Positions 13,179 through 20,562 of a stretch of DNA of 20,562 nucleotides are shown one piece after another; within the stretch, counting starts at the first letter, position 1; every line of letters starts with the position of its first letter. Made by a program: the position numbers and the translations under genes. Origin of the DNA: an uncultured Collinsella sp. (GTDB taxonomy: Bacteria > Actinomycetota > Coriobacteriia > Coriobacteriales > Coriobacteriaceae); assembly GCA_900541125.1 (NCBI GenBank), contig UQIK01000031.1:1-20562 (forward strand), read 5' to 3'. Below the pieces are notes generated by a model. The model was not told the origin of the DNA. It was given only the letters and a program-made list of their open reading frames with translations, and did no database searches.

Positions 13179-15722
13179 GTGTCTGATCAACAGCAAGAAA
13201 ACGAAATAACGACGACGCAGGCCGCTCCCGCTGCACCGGTTGCGTCGGACCAGGTTGCGGCGCCCGCGCAAGTCTCGGCTCCTGAGACGCCTAAGGCTGC
13301 TTCGACGCCTACGCCTGTAGCGGCTGAGAAGGCCGTGCCTGCAACTGGTGAGGAGGCTGCTCCGGCAAAGCCCAAGCGCATGCGCCGCACGGCCAAGCCT
13401 GCCGCTGACGGCGAGGAGGTCACCAAGCCCAAGCGCCGTACCACGCGCACGACGCGCGCCAAGCGCACCGTTGCAGCTGACTCCTCGGCGTCGATTTCCG
13501 ATGAGGTCGCGCAGGCACGTGCGTTGGCGCAGATTAGCGAGGCTCAGGTGGTGCGCGCCCGCCGTCGTGCTGCCGAGCGCGAGGCCGCGGCTCTGACCGA
13601 GCTTGCAGCCCCGTCTGTGCCCGAGACCCCTGCCGCCGACCAACCGACCGAGAAGCCGGCACCGCGCACACGCCGTCGCACGGCTGCTAAGGCCGAGCAG
13701 GTTGCTGAACAGGTAACCCCCGAGCTCACTGAGGCTTCGGTCCGTTCCGCGGCAGGGGAGGGCGCATCGCCAACTGAGCCCGCTGCGCCTGTCGAGGCCA
13801 GCGAAGTTCCCGTTGTCGATCCGGCTTTGCGCCCGCACCGTCGCGGTCGCAAGCCCAAGGCCTTCGTCGAGGCAGAGAAGGCCGCAGCCGCAGCCGCAGC
13901 TGCTCGGGATGCTGCGGCGACCGCCGAGTCTGCAACCGCTGCCGATGCACCCGTTCAGGATGCTGCGACTTCCGAGGCCGCTCCCGCCGATGCCGAGCCC
14001 GCCGACGTCCGCCCCGGTCGCAGCCGTCGCACTGCTGTTAAGCGCACGTCCAAGGCTAAGGCTGCCAAGAAGGGTACGTCCGAGGATTCCGACGAGACGA
14101 CCGCCGATGCATCGACTGATGCCGCCGAGCCCCAAGACGTCGAACAGCCTGCGTCCGAGAAGCCCAAGCGCGGTCGTAAGAAGTCCGCTAAGGCCAAGGC
14201 GTCCGAGCATCAGGCTGATGTCGAAGCGCAGGTCGATTCTGGCGCCGAGGCCAATGAAGCCGCTGCGGTCAATGCCGACGCCGCCACAACCGATGTTGCC
14301 GCGCCCGCCGAGGCCGAAGACGGCACTCGTTCCAACCGTCGCCAGCACAAGCGCAACGAGGAACGCAACGAGCGCAACAACGACCGTCGCAATCGCCAGC
14401 GCGATCGCAAACAGCGCAACAAGGAGCGTAACGCCGCCCCCACCGAGCCCACGCTTTCGCGTGAGGAGCTCGCTGCCATGAAGGTCGCCGAACTGCGCGA
14501 GAAGGCCAAGGAGTTCGAGATCGAGACGACCGGCAAGAAGAAAGCCGAGCTCGTCGAGGAGATCTACGTCACCGCCGCGAAGGCAGAGGGCTTCCGCGAC
14601 ATCAAGGGCATTCTGCAGATTCGCCCGGACAGCTCCGGCATCATCCACGCCCATGGCTACATGAAGTCCAACGACGACGCCTTCGTGCCCGCCTACCTCA
14701 TCCGCTCCGCGCGCCTGCGCACGGGCGACGTCATCGAGGGCTCGCTGCGTCCTTCGCGCGGCGGCGACAAGCGCGCCGGCCTCGCCAAAATCACGACCGT
14801 CAACGGTCTAGACCCCGAGCAGATTCGCAACCGCCCCAAGTTTGGTGACCTCACTCCGGTCTATCCCAACGAGCCGCTGCGCATGGAGCACGGCAAGGAC
14901 TCCATTACCGGTCGCGCCATCGACATCGTGTCGCCGATCGGCAAGGGTCAGCGTGGCCTGATCGTGTCCCCGCCCAAGGCCGGCAAGACCACGATCCTCA
15001 AGAAGATCTGCCAGTCTATCTCGATTAACAACCCCGAGGTGCACCTCATCTGCCTGCTCGTCGACGAGCGCCCCGAAGAGGTCACCGATATGCAGCGCTC
15101 CATTAAGGGCGAGGTCGTGGCCTCGACCTTCGATATGCCCGCCGACAACCACACCCGCGTGGCCGAGCTCGTCATCGAGCGCGCCAAGCGCATCGTGGAG
15201 CTGGGCGGCGATGTCGTGGTGGTGCTCGACTCCATCACGCGTCTTGCCCGCGCCTACAACTTGGCGGCGCCCGCCTCGGGCCGCATCCTTTCGGGCGGCG
15301 TCGATTCGGCGGCCCTGTATCCGCCCAAGCGCTTCCTGGGCGCAGCCCGTAATATCGAGAACGGTGGCTCGCTCACCATCCTGGCCTCTGCCCTCATCGA
15401 CACCGGTTCCAAGATGGACGAAGTCATCTTTGAGGAGTTCAAGGGCACCGGCAACATGGAGCTTAAGCTCGACCGCGATCTTGCCGACCGTCGTATCTTC
15501 CCGGCCATTGACCCCGTTGCCTCCGGTACGCGCAACGAGGATCTGCTGGTCGACGAGCAGATGCGCCCGTTTGTCTTTGGCCTGCGTCGCATTCTTGCCG
15601 GCATGAACAACACCGAGCGCGCAGCCGCATCGTTTATCAAGGGTCTTAAGGGCACCAACACCAACCAGGAGTTCCTGGTGCGTTCGGCCAAAAAGCACAG
15701 CGACTACGAGCAGACGTTCTAG
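13179..15722 (+). CDS. rho: Transcription termination factor Rho with long N-terminal extension
   Basis: An ATP-dependent RNA helicase of 847 residues that ends transcription at Rho-dependent sites. Residues 1-425 are a low-complexity tail rich in Ala, Glu, Lys, Arg and Pro, with repeated basic clusters (PKRMRRTAKP, RTRRRTAAKA, PKRGRKKSAK) and an Arg/Asn-rich block just before the core (NEERNERNNDRRNRQRDRKQ). The core follows: Rho N domain (LSREELAAMKVAELREKAKEF, from residue 426), RNA-binding cold-shock-like domain (GILQIRPDSSGIIHAHGYM), Walker A PPKAGKTT (598-605), Walker B VVVVLDSITRLAR and the C-terminal SAKKHSDYEQTF. E. coli Rho has 419 residues, so the extension doubles the protein. Such tails occur in actinobacterial Rho and aid RNA binding. 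The start is GTG 13179; only a weak AAAGAAAG precedes it. Confidence 0.95.
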   Translation: MSDQQQENEITTTQAAPAAPVASDQVAAPAQVSAPETPKAASTPTPVAAEKAVPATGEEAAPAKPKRMRRTAKPAADGEEVTKPKRRTTRTTRAKRTVAADSSASISDEVAQARALAQISEAQVVRARRRAAEREAAALTELAAPSVPETPAADQPTEKPAPRTRRRTAAKAEQVAEQVTPELTEASVRSAAGEGASPTEPAAPVEASEVPVVDPALRPHRRGRKPKAFVEAEKAAAAAAAARDAAATAESATAADAPVQDAATSEAAPADAEPADVRPGRSRRTAVKRTSKAKAAKKGTSEDSDETTADASTDAAEPQDVEQPASEKPKRGRKKSAKAKASEHQADVEAQVDSGAEANEAAAVNADAATTDVAAPAEAEDGTRSNRRQHKRNEERNERNNDRRNRQRDRKQRNKERNAAPTEPTLSREELAAMKVAELREKAKEFEIETTGKKKAELVEEIYVTAAKAEGFRDIKGILQIRPDSSGIIHAHGYMKSNDDAFVPAYLIRSARLRTGDVIEGSLRPSRGGDKRAGLAKITTVNGLDPEQIRNRPKFGDLTPVYPNEPLRMEHGKDSITGRAIDIVSPIGKGQRGLIVSPPKAGKTTILKKICQSISINNPEVHLICLLVDERPEEVTDMQRSIKGEVVASTFDMPADNHTRVAELVIERAKRIVELGGDVVVVLDSITRLARAYNLAAPASGRILSGGVDSAALYPPKRFLGAARNIENGGSLTILASALIDTGSKMDEVIFEEFKGTGNMELKLDRDLADRRIFPAIDPVASGTRNEDLLVDEQMRPFVFGLRRILAGMNNTERAAASFIKGLKGTNTNQEFLVRSAKKHSDYEQTF

Positions 15723-15759
15723 GTTGTCATCCACACGCAGCGATAGCCATCAATGCGAT

Positions 15760-15792
15760 AAAGGGTCGGGGCTTTGAGCCTCGGCCCTTTTC
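15760..15792 (+). terminator. Intrinsic terminator after rho
   Basis: AAAGGGTCGGGGC pairs over 13 positions (two G-U pairs) with GCCTCGGCCCTTT around a TTTGA loop, followed by T residues. Confidence 0.82.
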
Positions 15793-15870
15793 CATATCGC
15801 CGCTCCGCGCTTATTTTTAACCATAAGACCGACGAGCAGCAGGTTTCCCGTTTCAATCCGACATCGTCGC

Positions 15871-15899
15871 TTGCAATCGACGGGGCGGTTTCGCATAAT
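15871..15899 (+). promoter_or_regulatory. Promoter of the membrane protein / VanZ pair
   Basis: TTGCAA (15871-15876) and CATAAT (15894-15899) are exactly 17 bases apart, each close to consensus. The start would be near 15906, about 130 bases before the first gene. Confidence 0.7.
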
Positions 15900-15928
15900 A
15901 GCTTTTAAGCTTCGCGACGGAAAACGCA

Positions 15929-15977
15929 GATGAAACGAACCATATACCGTTGCTTTGGGGCATAGCCCCGCTTCATC
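15929..15977 (+). promoter_or_regulatory. Structured 5' leader before the membrane protein gene
   Basis: GATGAA (15929-15934) pairs with TTCATC (15972-15977), and inside it GGGGC-ATA-GCCCC (15957-15969) forms a perfect hairpin. A small stem-loop in a long leader could be a regulatory RNA element, but it matches no riboswitch I recognise. Confidence 0.35.
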
Positions 15978-16035
15978 TTCTCTCGCGCAGCCAACTGAAT
16001 GATGCGATTTGGGTGCTGGAAGATGGGGAGAGCTC

Positions 16036-17436
16036 ATGGCTTCTTCTGATGCAACACAACGAGCAGTCCTTGCCGGACTTTCGTGCGGGATCGGCCTTGC
16101 CGCTCCCGTGGTTATGTATGCCGCGACGCTGCCGTTTTCGTCGGTGAACGAGACGGTCGTGGCGGGTGCGGTTCCCTTCGCCGTGGGCGCGGTGGCGGGC
16201 GTGGGTATCTATGCCGCCTCGCTGGGTATCTCCGAGTATCGTGCGCAGCGTGAAGAGCGTCTGTTCCAGCCCGATGCCATGGGCGGTGCCGCCAATCTCA
16301 ATCAGCATCAAAGCGAGTTCAAGACCGCCTCGATTCCAGCTCAGCAGCAGGATGCGACTCCTTACGCTGCGGCTTCTGCTTCTCAGGCTCAGGCGGAGCA
16401 GTCTACCTCGGCATTCCTTTCCGGCCTGACCGGTGCGTTCCAGCGCCGTCATGCCGATGATGGTGTCCCTACCATCGCTCGAGCCGCAGATGCTATGGAC
16501 GAGGACGAGGCTTGGTCCATGATCGACAGTATGCTCGACGACGATTCGCCGGTGAGCTGCGACCCTGCACACTCGCGCGACGTCTATCAAGTCGCCATCG
16601 ACGAGCTCACCAACGGCGGGCAGACCGGCTCCTTCAATCGCGACGACATCGCCGCCGCGGCACGCGCCGTGTCGGGCTCCCAGGCCGCCCCTGCGGGCAG
16701 CACGGCGGCTTTCGTGGCACTCGTTGCCAACGCGGCAGCCAATAACGCTTACAGTGCTACCTCGGCGGATGCGAACGCTTCTGCCGACAATTCGTACGTT
16801 GATGAAGCCATGACTGCGGACGAGGAGGCCGTTGCCGCCCGCCGTGCCGCCGAAAGCTCGCTGTGGGGCGCTCCTGCCCAGCAGCAGGCGGCCGAGGCTG
16901 CGCCGTACAACGCAAACCTCGCCAGCATGCCTATCATCTCCGGTGCCGCGGACATCGATCTCGATGACCTCGATGAGCCTGCAGACATCACCGCATCTAT
17001 TGAAGCCCAAGATCGCATCGACACCGGCGACCTTCCGGACGCCTCGCTCGAGGTTGATGTCCCCATGGCCGATTACTCGGGCCACGAGGACATGTGGGCC
17101 GCCGCCACCGCGATTCTGGATGAGATTGACGAGCCCGCTCCTGTTGCAGCCCCCGCTCCCGCCGCTGCCCCTCAGCCTGCTGCCCCCGCCTATGTCGCCC
17201 GTCACAGCGCTGTGCTCCCCGAGGATACCGCCCGTATCTCGCGCGAGAGCATCGAGCGGGCCGAGGCTATTGCCGCCGGCATTATGGAAAACCGTCGTCA
17301 CGAGCGCGTCAATCAGATCCTCGAGGAAGAGATCGAGCGCCTGCAGTCCTCTACCGCCAAGCGTACGGGCCGTGCCTATCTGAGCGTTATCGAGGGCGGT
17401 ACCGCCAGCTTTGCGCCGCTCCGCGCGGAGGCATAA
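16036..17436 (+). CDS. Hypothetical membrane-anchored protein with long acidic disordered region
   Basis: A protein of 466 residues that I do not recognise. Residues about 10-32 and 40-64 are two hydrophobic segments (AVLAGLSCGIGLAAPVVMYA; VVAGAVPFAVGAVAGVGIYAA) that should form a membrane hairpin at the N-terminus. The rest is soluble and mostly low complexity, rich in Ala, Asp, Glu and Pro, with an Ala/Pro stretch near 375-395 (PVAAPAPAAAPQPAAP). The last 75 residues (RISRESIERAEAIAAGIMENRRHERVNQILEEEIERL) look helical and may be a real domain. The ATG at 16036 follows GGGGAG five bases away. It is followed after seven bases by a VanZ-family gene, so the two are likely translated from one mRNA and may act together at the membrane. 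Function unknown. Confidence 0.85.
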   Translation: MASSDATQRAVLAGLSCGIGLAAPVVMYAATLPFSSVNETVVAGAVPFAVGAVAGVGIYAASLGISEYRAQREERLFQPDAMGGAANLNQHQSEFKTASIPAQQQDATPYAAASASQAQAEQSTSAFLSGLTGAFQRRHADDGVPTIARAADAMDEDEAWSMIDSMLDDDSPVSCDPAHSRDVYQVAIDELTNGGQTGSFNRDDIAAAARAVSGSQAAPAGSTAAFVALVANAAANNAYSATSADANASADNSYVDEAMTADEEAVAARRAAESSLWGAPAQQQAAEAAPYNANLASMPIISGAADIDLDDLDEPADITASIEAQDRIDTGDLPDASLEVDVPMADYSGHEDMWAAATAILDEIDEPAPVAAPAPAAAPQPAAPAYVARHSAVLPEDTARISRESIERAEAIAAGIMENRRHERVNQILEEEIERLQSSTAKRTGRAYLSVIEGGTASFAPLRAEA

Positions 17437-17443
17437 CTTCTGC

Positions 17444-17893
17444 ATGGTTAAGATCAATCGAAAATGGGCGGTCGTGACCTGTCTGATGGCGCTCTTGATC
17501 TGGGGCAATTCGCTGGTTCCCGGCTCGGGGTCGGGCTCGCTGAGCCTAACGGTCATGGAAGCTATCCGCGGTTTCCTGCACGGCGTGGGACTTCCATATG
17601 CATGGGTGACCAACTTTGTTGTTCGCAAGTGCGCGCATTTTACCGAGTATATGGTGCTCGGCATCCTGGCAACGCACGCCTTTGATCTTGAGGGCCGGCG
17701 CACCTTTGACGTGCTGCTTCCCACGGCGGTGTTCCTGCTGCTGATTCCCTCGATCGACGAGACGATTCAGCTCTTTGTGCCGGGACGCGCCGGCATGATC
17801 ACCGATGTGATGATCGACTGCTGTGGAGCGGCAACGGGCGTTGTGCTCCGATATCTCTTACGGTCGCTGATGTGCGCCAAAAAAGCCGCCTAG
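17444..17893 (+). CDS. VanZ-family membrane protein
   Basis: A small membrane protein of 149 residues with about four transmembrane segments. The VanZ signature is visible: RKCAHFTEYMVLG in the second segment region and SIDETIQLFVPGRAGMITDVMIDCCGAATG further on, with the conserved Lys, His, Glu, Asp and Arg. VanZ itself gives low-level teicoplanin resistance in Tn1546, but most chromosomal relatives have no known role, so no resistance claim is made. ATG 17444 lies seven bases after the stop of the preceding gene. The nearest GGAG ends 13 bases upstream, so translation may rely on coupling. Its stop codon is inside the terminator stem. Confidence 0.86.
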   Translation: MVKINRKWAVVTCLMALLIWGNSLVPGSGSGSLSLTVMEAIRGFLHGVGLPYAWVTNFVVRKCAHFTEYMVLGILATHAFDLEGRRTFDVLLPTAVFLLLIPSIDETIQLFVPGRAGMITDVMIDCCGAATGVVLRYLLRSLMCAKKAA

Positions 17894-17929
17894 GACGTAT
17901 TGTTTGGTCCTAGGCGGCCTATTTTGTTT
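17885..17929. terminator. Bidirectional terminator between the VanZ gene and the ROK kinase
   Basis: GCCGCCTAGGA (17885-17895) and TCCTAGGCGGC (17908-17918) form a perfect 11-bp stem with a 12-base loop. Plus-strand reading continues with CTATTTTGTTT and minus-strand reading with TTTTTT, so it can serve both convergent genes. The stop codon of the VanZ-family gene is within the stem. Confidence 0.85.
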
Positions 17930-18007
17930 GAGGGCATATTTGAGGCGTGGTGGCGTCGTTCCGTACGTCGGATTTGCCGGGCGCGCCACGCCCTGTGGGT
18001 GCGTCTG

Positions 18008-18898
18008 CTACTGAAGCGCCTGTGCGCCCAGGGCCAGGCAACCCATGATGCCCTGCTTGCCCTCGAGGCTATTGTTGACGATGTAGGTATCGATGTCGTT
18101 GACCTCGGGCGTGACGATATAGCCGTTGAGCATTTCGGCGCACTTCTTGCGCGCGAGCGGCACGATGGGGGTGTGGTCGGCCACGCCGCCGCCGATGATG
18201 ATCTTTTGCGGCGCGTAGCACAGCGTGTAGGTCATGAGTGCTTGTGCCAGATAGCCGGCGAGCAGGTCCATGGCCTCCGGGTCATCGGCCATGTCTCCGG
18301 CGCTCTTGCCATCCCAGCGCTTTTTAACGCCGGGGCCGGCGATGAGGCCCTCGAGACAGTTGTCGTGGAAGGGGCAGGCGCTATGCTCGCCGATGGTGTC
18401 GCGCGGGTCGCGCGTGACCAGGATGTGGCCAGCCTCGGGATGCATCATGCCGTGCACGAGCTTACCGCCCGAGAGCACGCCGGCGCCCACGCCGGTACCG
18501 ATGGTCAGGTAGACCACATCGGTGAGGCCCTTGGCGCAACCAAAGGTGACCTCGCCCAGGCAGGCGACGTTGACGTCGGTGTCGTAGCCGCAGGGGATAT
18601 TGAGCTCGTTTTGGATAGTACCCAGCAGGTCAAAGTAGCGCCATGCCGTTTTGGGCGTCTCCAGGATCTTGCCGTATTGGGGCGAGGCAGGGTTGACTGC
18701 AGTAGGGCCAAAGGCGCCGATGCCCAGCGCGGCGATGCCCTTGTCGGCAAACCACGCGTTGACGGCCTCGACGGTCTCCTGCGGGGTCGTGGTCGCGATC
18801 TGCTCACGCTCCAGGACCGTGCCGTCTGCATAGCCCGTGGCGCAGACCATCTTGGTGCCGCCGGCCTCGAGCGCTCCGATAAGCTGCTGCTCTGCCAT
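18008..18898 (-). CDS. ROK-family sugar kinase, fructokinase-like
   Basis: A cytoplasmic kinase of 296 residues. The N-terminal ATP-phosphate loop is GALEAGGTKMVCA (residues 8-20), the catalytic aspartate region is YDTDVNVACLGE (D108 likely the base), and LTIGTGVGAGVLSGG is the second phosphate-binding loop. The ROK zinc site is complete: H158 in EAGHI, then C175, H178 and C181 in CPFHDNCLEG. The sequence resembles the bacterial fructokinase branch (ScrK/YdhR-like), which phosphorylates fructose and sometimes mannose; the exact sugar is inferred. ATG 18898 follows GAGGAAT. A TATACT -10 box on the minus strand (18943-18938) would start the transcript about 40 bases upstream. No sugar transporter is adjacent. 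Confidence 0.9.
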   Translation of the reverse strand: MAEQQLIGALEAGGTKMVCATGYADGTVLEREQIATTTPQETVEAVNAWFADKGIAALGIGAFGPTAVNPASPQYGKILETPKTAWRYFDLLGTIQNELNIPCGYDTDVNVACLGEVTFGCAKGLTDVVYLTIGTGVGAGVLSGGKLVHGMMHPEAGHILVTRDPRDTIGEHSACPFHDNCLEGLIAGPGVKKRWDGKSAGDMADDPEAMDLLAGYLAQALMTYTLCYAPQKIIIGGGVADHTPIVPLARKKCAEMLNGYIVTPEVNDIDTYIVNNSLEGKQGIMGCLALGAQALQ

Positions 18899-18970
18899 AA
18901 TATTCCTCTCTCTGGGACGAGTTGCTCCATGGCTAAAGTATAACGCTCTAAACAAATTAAGAAGGCGCTA

Positions 18971-19011
18971 TAAAAAGAAGCCCCCGCAACTCGGCTGGCG
19001 GTGCGGGGCTT
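18971..19011 (-). terminator. Terminator after the aminotransferase gene
   Basis: On the minus strand AAGCCCCGCA pairs with TGCGGGGGCTT (one bulged base) and is followed by CTTTTTAT. It separates the aminotransferase from the ROK kinase downstream. Confidence 0.78.
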
Positions 19012-19040
19012 ATTTGGTTGCTTTAGTTGCCGGGCCGTCC

Positions 19041-20222
19041 TTACCCGCGCGGTTTGATTTTATCACGCAGGGACTTGAGGTTCTCCAGCGCCGCGTTGAG
19101 CGTCTCGTCACGCTTGGCAAAGTGGAAACGAATCAGATGGTTGACGGGCTCGCGGAAGAAGCTCGAGCCGGGCACGGCGCCCACGCCCACCTTTGAGGCC
19201 AGGTCCTCGCAGAACTCGAGGTCGCTGTCGTAGCCAAACTCAGAGATGTCCAGCATGACGTAGTAGGCGCCCTGCGGCACGTTATGCTCAAGACCGATGC
19301 TGTCGAGTCCCTGGCAGAACAGGTCGCGTTTGGCGGTGTAGAGGTCGAGGACCTCATCGTAATAGCTGTCGTCGAATTTGAGGGCGGTGACGACGGCTTC
19401 CTGCAGGGGAGCGGCGGCGCCCACGGTGAGGAAGTCGTGGACCTTCTTGATGCGCTCGGTAATTTCGGCAGGGGCGATAGTGTAGCCCAGACGCCAGCCG
19501 GTGATGGAGTAGGTCTTGGACAGCGAGCTGCAGCCGATGGTTCGCTCGAACATGCCGGGCAGCGTGGCCATATAGACGTGCTCATGGGGTGCGTAGACGA
19601 TGTGCTCGTATACCTCGTCGGTGATGCAGTAGGCGTCGTACTTTTTGCAGAGGTCGGCGATAAAGGTGAGCTCCTCGCGCGTAAAGACCTTGCCGCAGGG
19701 GTTGGAAGGGTTGCACAGGACGATGGCCTTGGGGTCGTTGTCTCGGAAGGCCGCCTCGAGTGTCTCGCGGTCAAAGTCGAATGTGGGTGGGTTGAGCGGC
19801 ACGTAGATGGGCTCGGCACCCGAAAGGATCGTGTCGGCGCCGTAGTTCTCGTAGAACGGCGAGAAGATGACGACCTTGTCGCCGGGGTTTGTGACCGTCA
19901 TCATGGCGGCCATCATGGCCTCGGTGGAGCCGCAGGTGACTACGATATTCTCGTTGGGGTTTACCGACATGCCCATAAAATGCTCCTGCTTGGCGGCAAG
20001 CGCCTCACGCATGGCCTGGGAGCCCCAGGTGATGGAGTACTGGTGGTAAAGTGGCTTGGGGTCGGTGGCGATGGCGCTGAGGCTATCGAGCAGCTGCGCC
20101 GGGGGATCGAAGTCGGGGAAGCCCTGTGAGAGATTGACAGCGCCGTACTTATTGGAGATGCGTGTCATGCGGCGGATGACGGAATCGGTAAACGTTGCCG
20201 TGCGGTTGGAGAGTTCTTTCAT
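19041..20222 (-). CDS. PLP-dependent class I/II aminotransferase
   Basis: A fold-type I aminotransferase of 393 residues. The cofactor lysine is K236 in SSLSKTYSITGWRLGY. N174 in NPSNPCGK and D202/Y205 in TDEVYEH are the usual pyridoxal phosphate contacts, and IRFHFAK near the C-terminus carries the carboxylate-binding arginine. NLSQGFPDFDPP at the N-terminus is typical of the kynurenine/glutamine-methionine and aspartate aminotransferase-like subgroup. The donor and acceptor cannot be settled from sequence; aspartate, methionine or aromatic amino acids are all possible. ATG 20222 follows AAGGA; a start six codons earlier would lose that site. It is transcribed alone and divergently from the tRNA-His/tRNA-Lys unit. 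Confidence 0.9.
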   Translation of the reverse strand: MKELSNRTATFTDSVIRRMTRISNKYGAVNLSQGFPDFDPPAQLLDSLSAIATDPKPLYHQYSITWGSQAMREALAAKQEHFMGMSVNPNENIVVTCGSTEAMMAAMMTVTNPGDKVVIFSPFYENYGADTILSGAEPIYVPLNPPTFDFDRETLEAAFRDNDPKAIVLCNPSNPCGKVFTREELTFIADLCKKYDAYCITDEVYEHIVYAPHEHVYMATLPGMFERTIGCSSLSKTYSITGWRLGYTIAPAEITERIKKVHDFLTVGAAAPLQEAVVTALKFDDSYYDEVLDLYTAKRDLFCQGLDSIGLEHNVPQGAYYVMLDISEFGYDSDLEFCEDLASKVGVGAVPGSSFFREPVNHLIRFHFAKRDETLNAALENLKSLRDKIKPRG

Positions 20223-20306
20223 GCCGGTCCTTTCGAGCATTTGCAGTGGGGCAAGTTTACTCCTATGAAACCGGTGGGATTTGCTCGAAACGCGCTCGAA
20301 AAACTC

Positions 20307-20325
20307 TTTTCAAAATTCTTGAAAA
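20307..20325. promoter_or_regulatory. Inverted repeat between the aminotransferase and tRNA-His
   Basis: TTTTCAA (20307-20313) and TTGAAAA (20319-20325) form a perfect 7-bp inverted repeat with a 5-base spacer, eight bases before the tRNA-His -35 box. Two GCTCGAAA copies lie next to it (20283-20299) and a third, inverted, lies just before the aminotransferase start. These could be operator sites. Confidence 0.4.
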
Positions 20326-20332
20326 TTGGGGC

Positions 20333-20361
20333 TTGCATCGCGTGGCGTTCCTTGCAATAAT
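20333..20361 (+). promoter_or_regulatory. Promoter of the tRNA-His / tRNA-Lys unit
   Basis: TTGCAT (20333-20338) and AATAAT (20356-20361) are 17 bases apart. Transcription would start near 20368, about 20 bases before tRNA-His. Confidence 0.7.
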
Positions 20362-20387
20362 AGTCGAGCGCGAAGCGCACAGGACAC

Positions 20388-20465
20388 GGTGGGTGTAGCT
20401 CAGTTGGCTAGAGCGACGGGTTGTGGTCCCGTAGGTCGAGGGTTCGAGTCCCTTTACCCACCCCA
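20388..20465 (+). tRNA. tRNA-His (anticodon GTG)
   Basis: The acceptor stem is GTGGGTG/TACCCAC, with an extra G at position -1 opposite discriminator C73, the identity mark of tRNA-His. The anticodon stem is ACGGG/CCCGT with loop TTGTGGT, and the T arm is GAGGG-TTCGAGT-CCCTT. CCA is encoded at 20463-20465. Confidence 0.96.
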
Positions 20466-20487
20466 GTTCTTGCTTCGTGTTGATATC

Positions 20488-20562
20488 GGGTCGTTAGCTC
20501 AGTTGGTAGAGCAGGGGACTCTTAATCCCAAGGTCCAGGGTTCGACCCCCTGACGGCCCACC
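20488..20562 (+). tRNA. tRNA-Lys (anticodon CTT), CCA cut by the window end
   Basis: The acceptor stem is GGGTCGT/ACGGCCC, the D arm is GCTC/GAGC, and the anticodon loop CTCTTAA reads AAG. The T arm is CAGGG-TTCGACC-CCCTG, with discriminator A at 20560. The window stops after CC, one base before a complete CCA. The gene is 22 bases after tRNA-His and shares its transcript. Confidence 0.93.

Noticed and set aside
13071..14654. Minus-strand open frame of 527 codons opposite the Rho tail
   Set aside because: The Gly/Leu/Arg-rich product mirrors the Ala/Pro/Glu-rich tail in reverse; it has no recognisable domain, and the plus strand continues directly into the Rho core.
15973..17724. Minus-strand open frame of 583 codons opposite the membrane protein and VanZ-family gene
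   Set aside because: It spans two plus-strand genes with better starts, membrane segments and a promoter; its product is low complexity.
17444..17893. VanZ-family gene considered as an antibiotic-resistance determinant
   Set aside because: No vanA/B/X/H/S/R genes are nearby and most chromosomal VanZ relatives have no shown resistance role.

Overview
This is one end of a draft assembly contig from a GC-rich Gram-positive gut-type actinobacterium. The best fit is the Coriobacteriia, probably Collinsella or a close relative. That assignment is inference from overall gene content, codon use, the long-tailed Rho and the many short GGGGAC-type intergenic repeats; no database search was possible. 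The first 49 bases are not biological: they are the tail of an Illumina P7 primer, an 8-base index and the Nextera transposase sequence. Genomic sequence starts at about position 50.

Layout. 65-1264 (-): a WecA/TagO-type polyprenyl-phosphate sugar-1-phosphate transferase for cell-envelope glycopolymers. 1475-1640 (-): a probable 6S RNA, divergent from a PflX-type radical SAM gene (1790-2728). 2880-2952: tRNA-Ala(CGC), then a small tail-anchored coiled-coil protein (3017-3475). 3560-6272: pncB (NAD salvage) and proB (first step of proline synthesis), closed by a strong bidirectional terminator. 6372-7790 (-): a serine peptidase of the prolyl aminopeptidase type, lying between proB and proA. 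7903-9189: proA (second step). 9260-10453 (-): an HD-domain hydrolase and a CarD-type RNA-polymerase-binding regulator, each bounded by near-identical hairpin terminators. 10796-12649: argS. 12650-13178: a non-coding stretch with a terminator, a 150-bp inverted-repeat element, a GGGGACGTT-type repeat and the rho promoter. 13179-15722: rho with a roughly 425-residue disordered N-terminal extension. 15871-17893: a good promoter and structured leader driving an unrecognised membrane-anchored protein and a VanZ-family protein. 18008-18898 (-): a ROK-family sugar kinase. 19041-20222 (-): a class I/II aminotransferase. The end carries tRNA-His(GTG) and tRNA-Lys(CTT) in tandem behind one promoter.

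How it works together. Most of this is core metabolism and information processing, organised as single genes or pairs separated by hairpin terminators. There is a proline theme in the middle (ProB, ProA and a peptidase of the type that releases N-terminal proline) and a transcription theme (6S RNA, CarD, Rho). No prophage, CRISPR array, defence island or insertion sequence with a transposase was seen. The most unusual items are the 6S RNA candidate, the inverted-repeat element upstream of rho, the Rho tail, the dispersed GGGGAC hairpins and the two proteins of unknown function with disordered regions.
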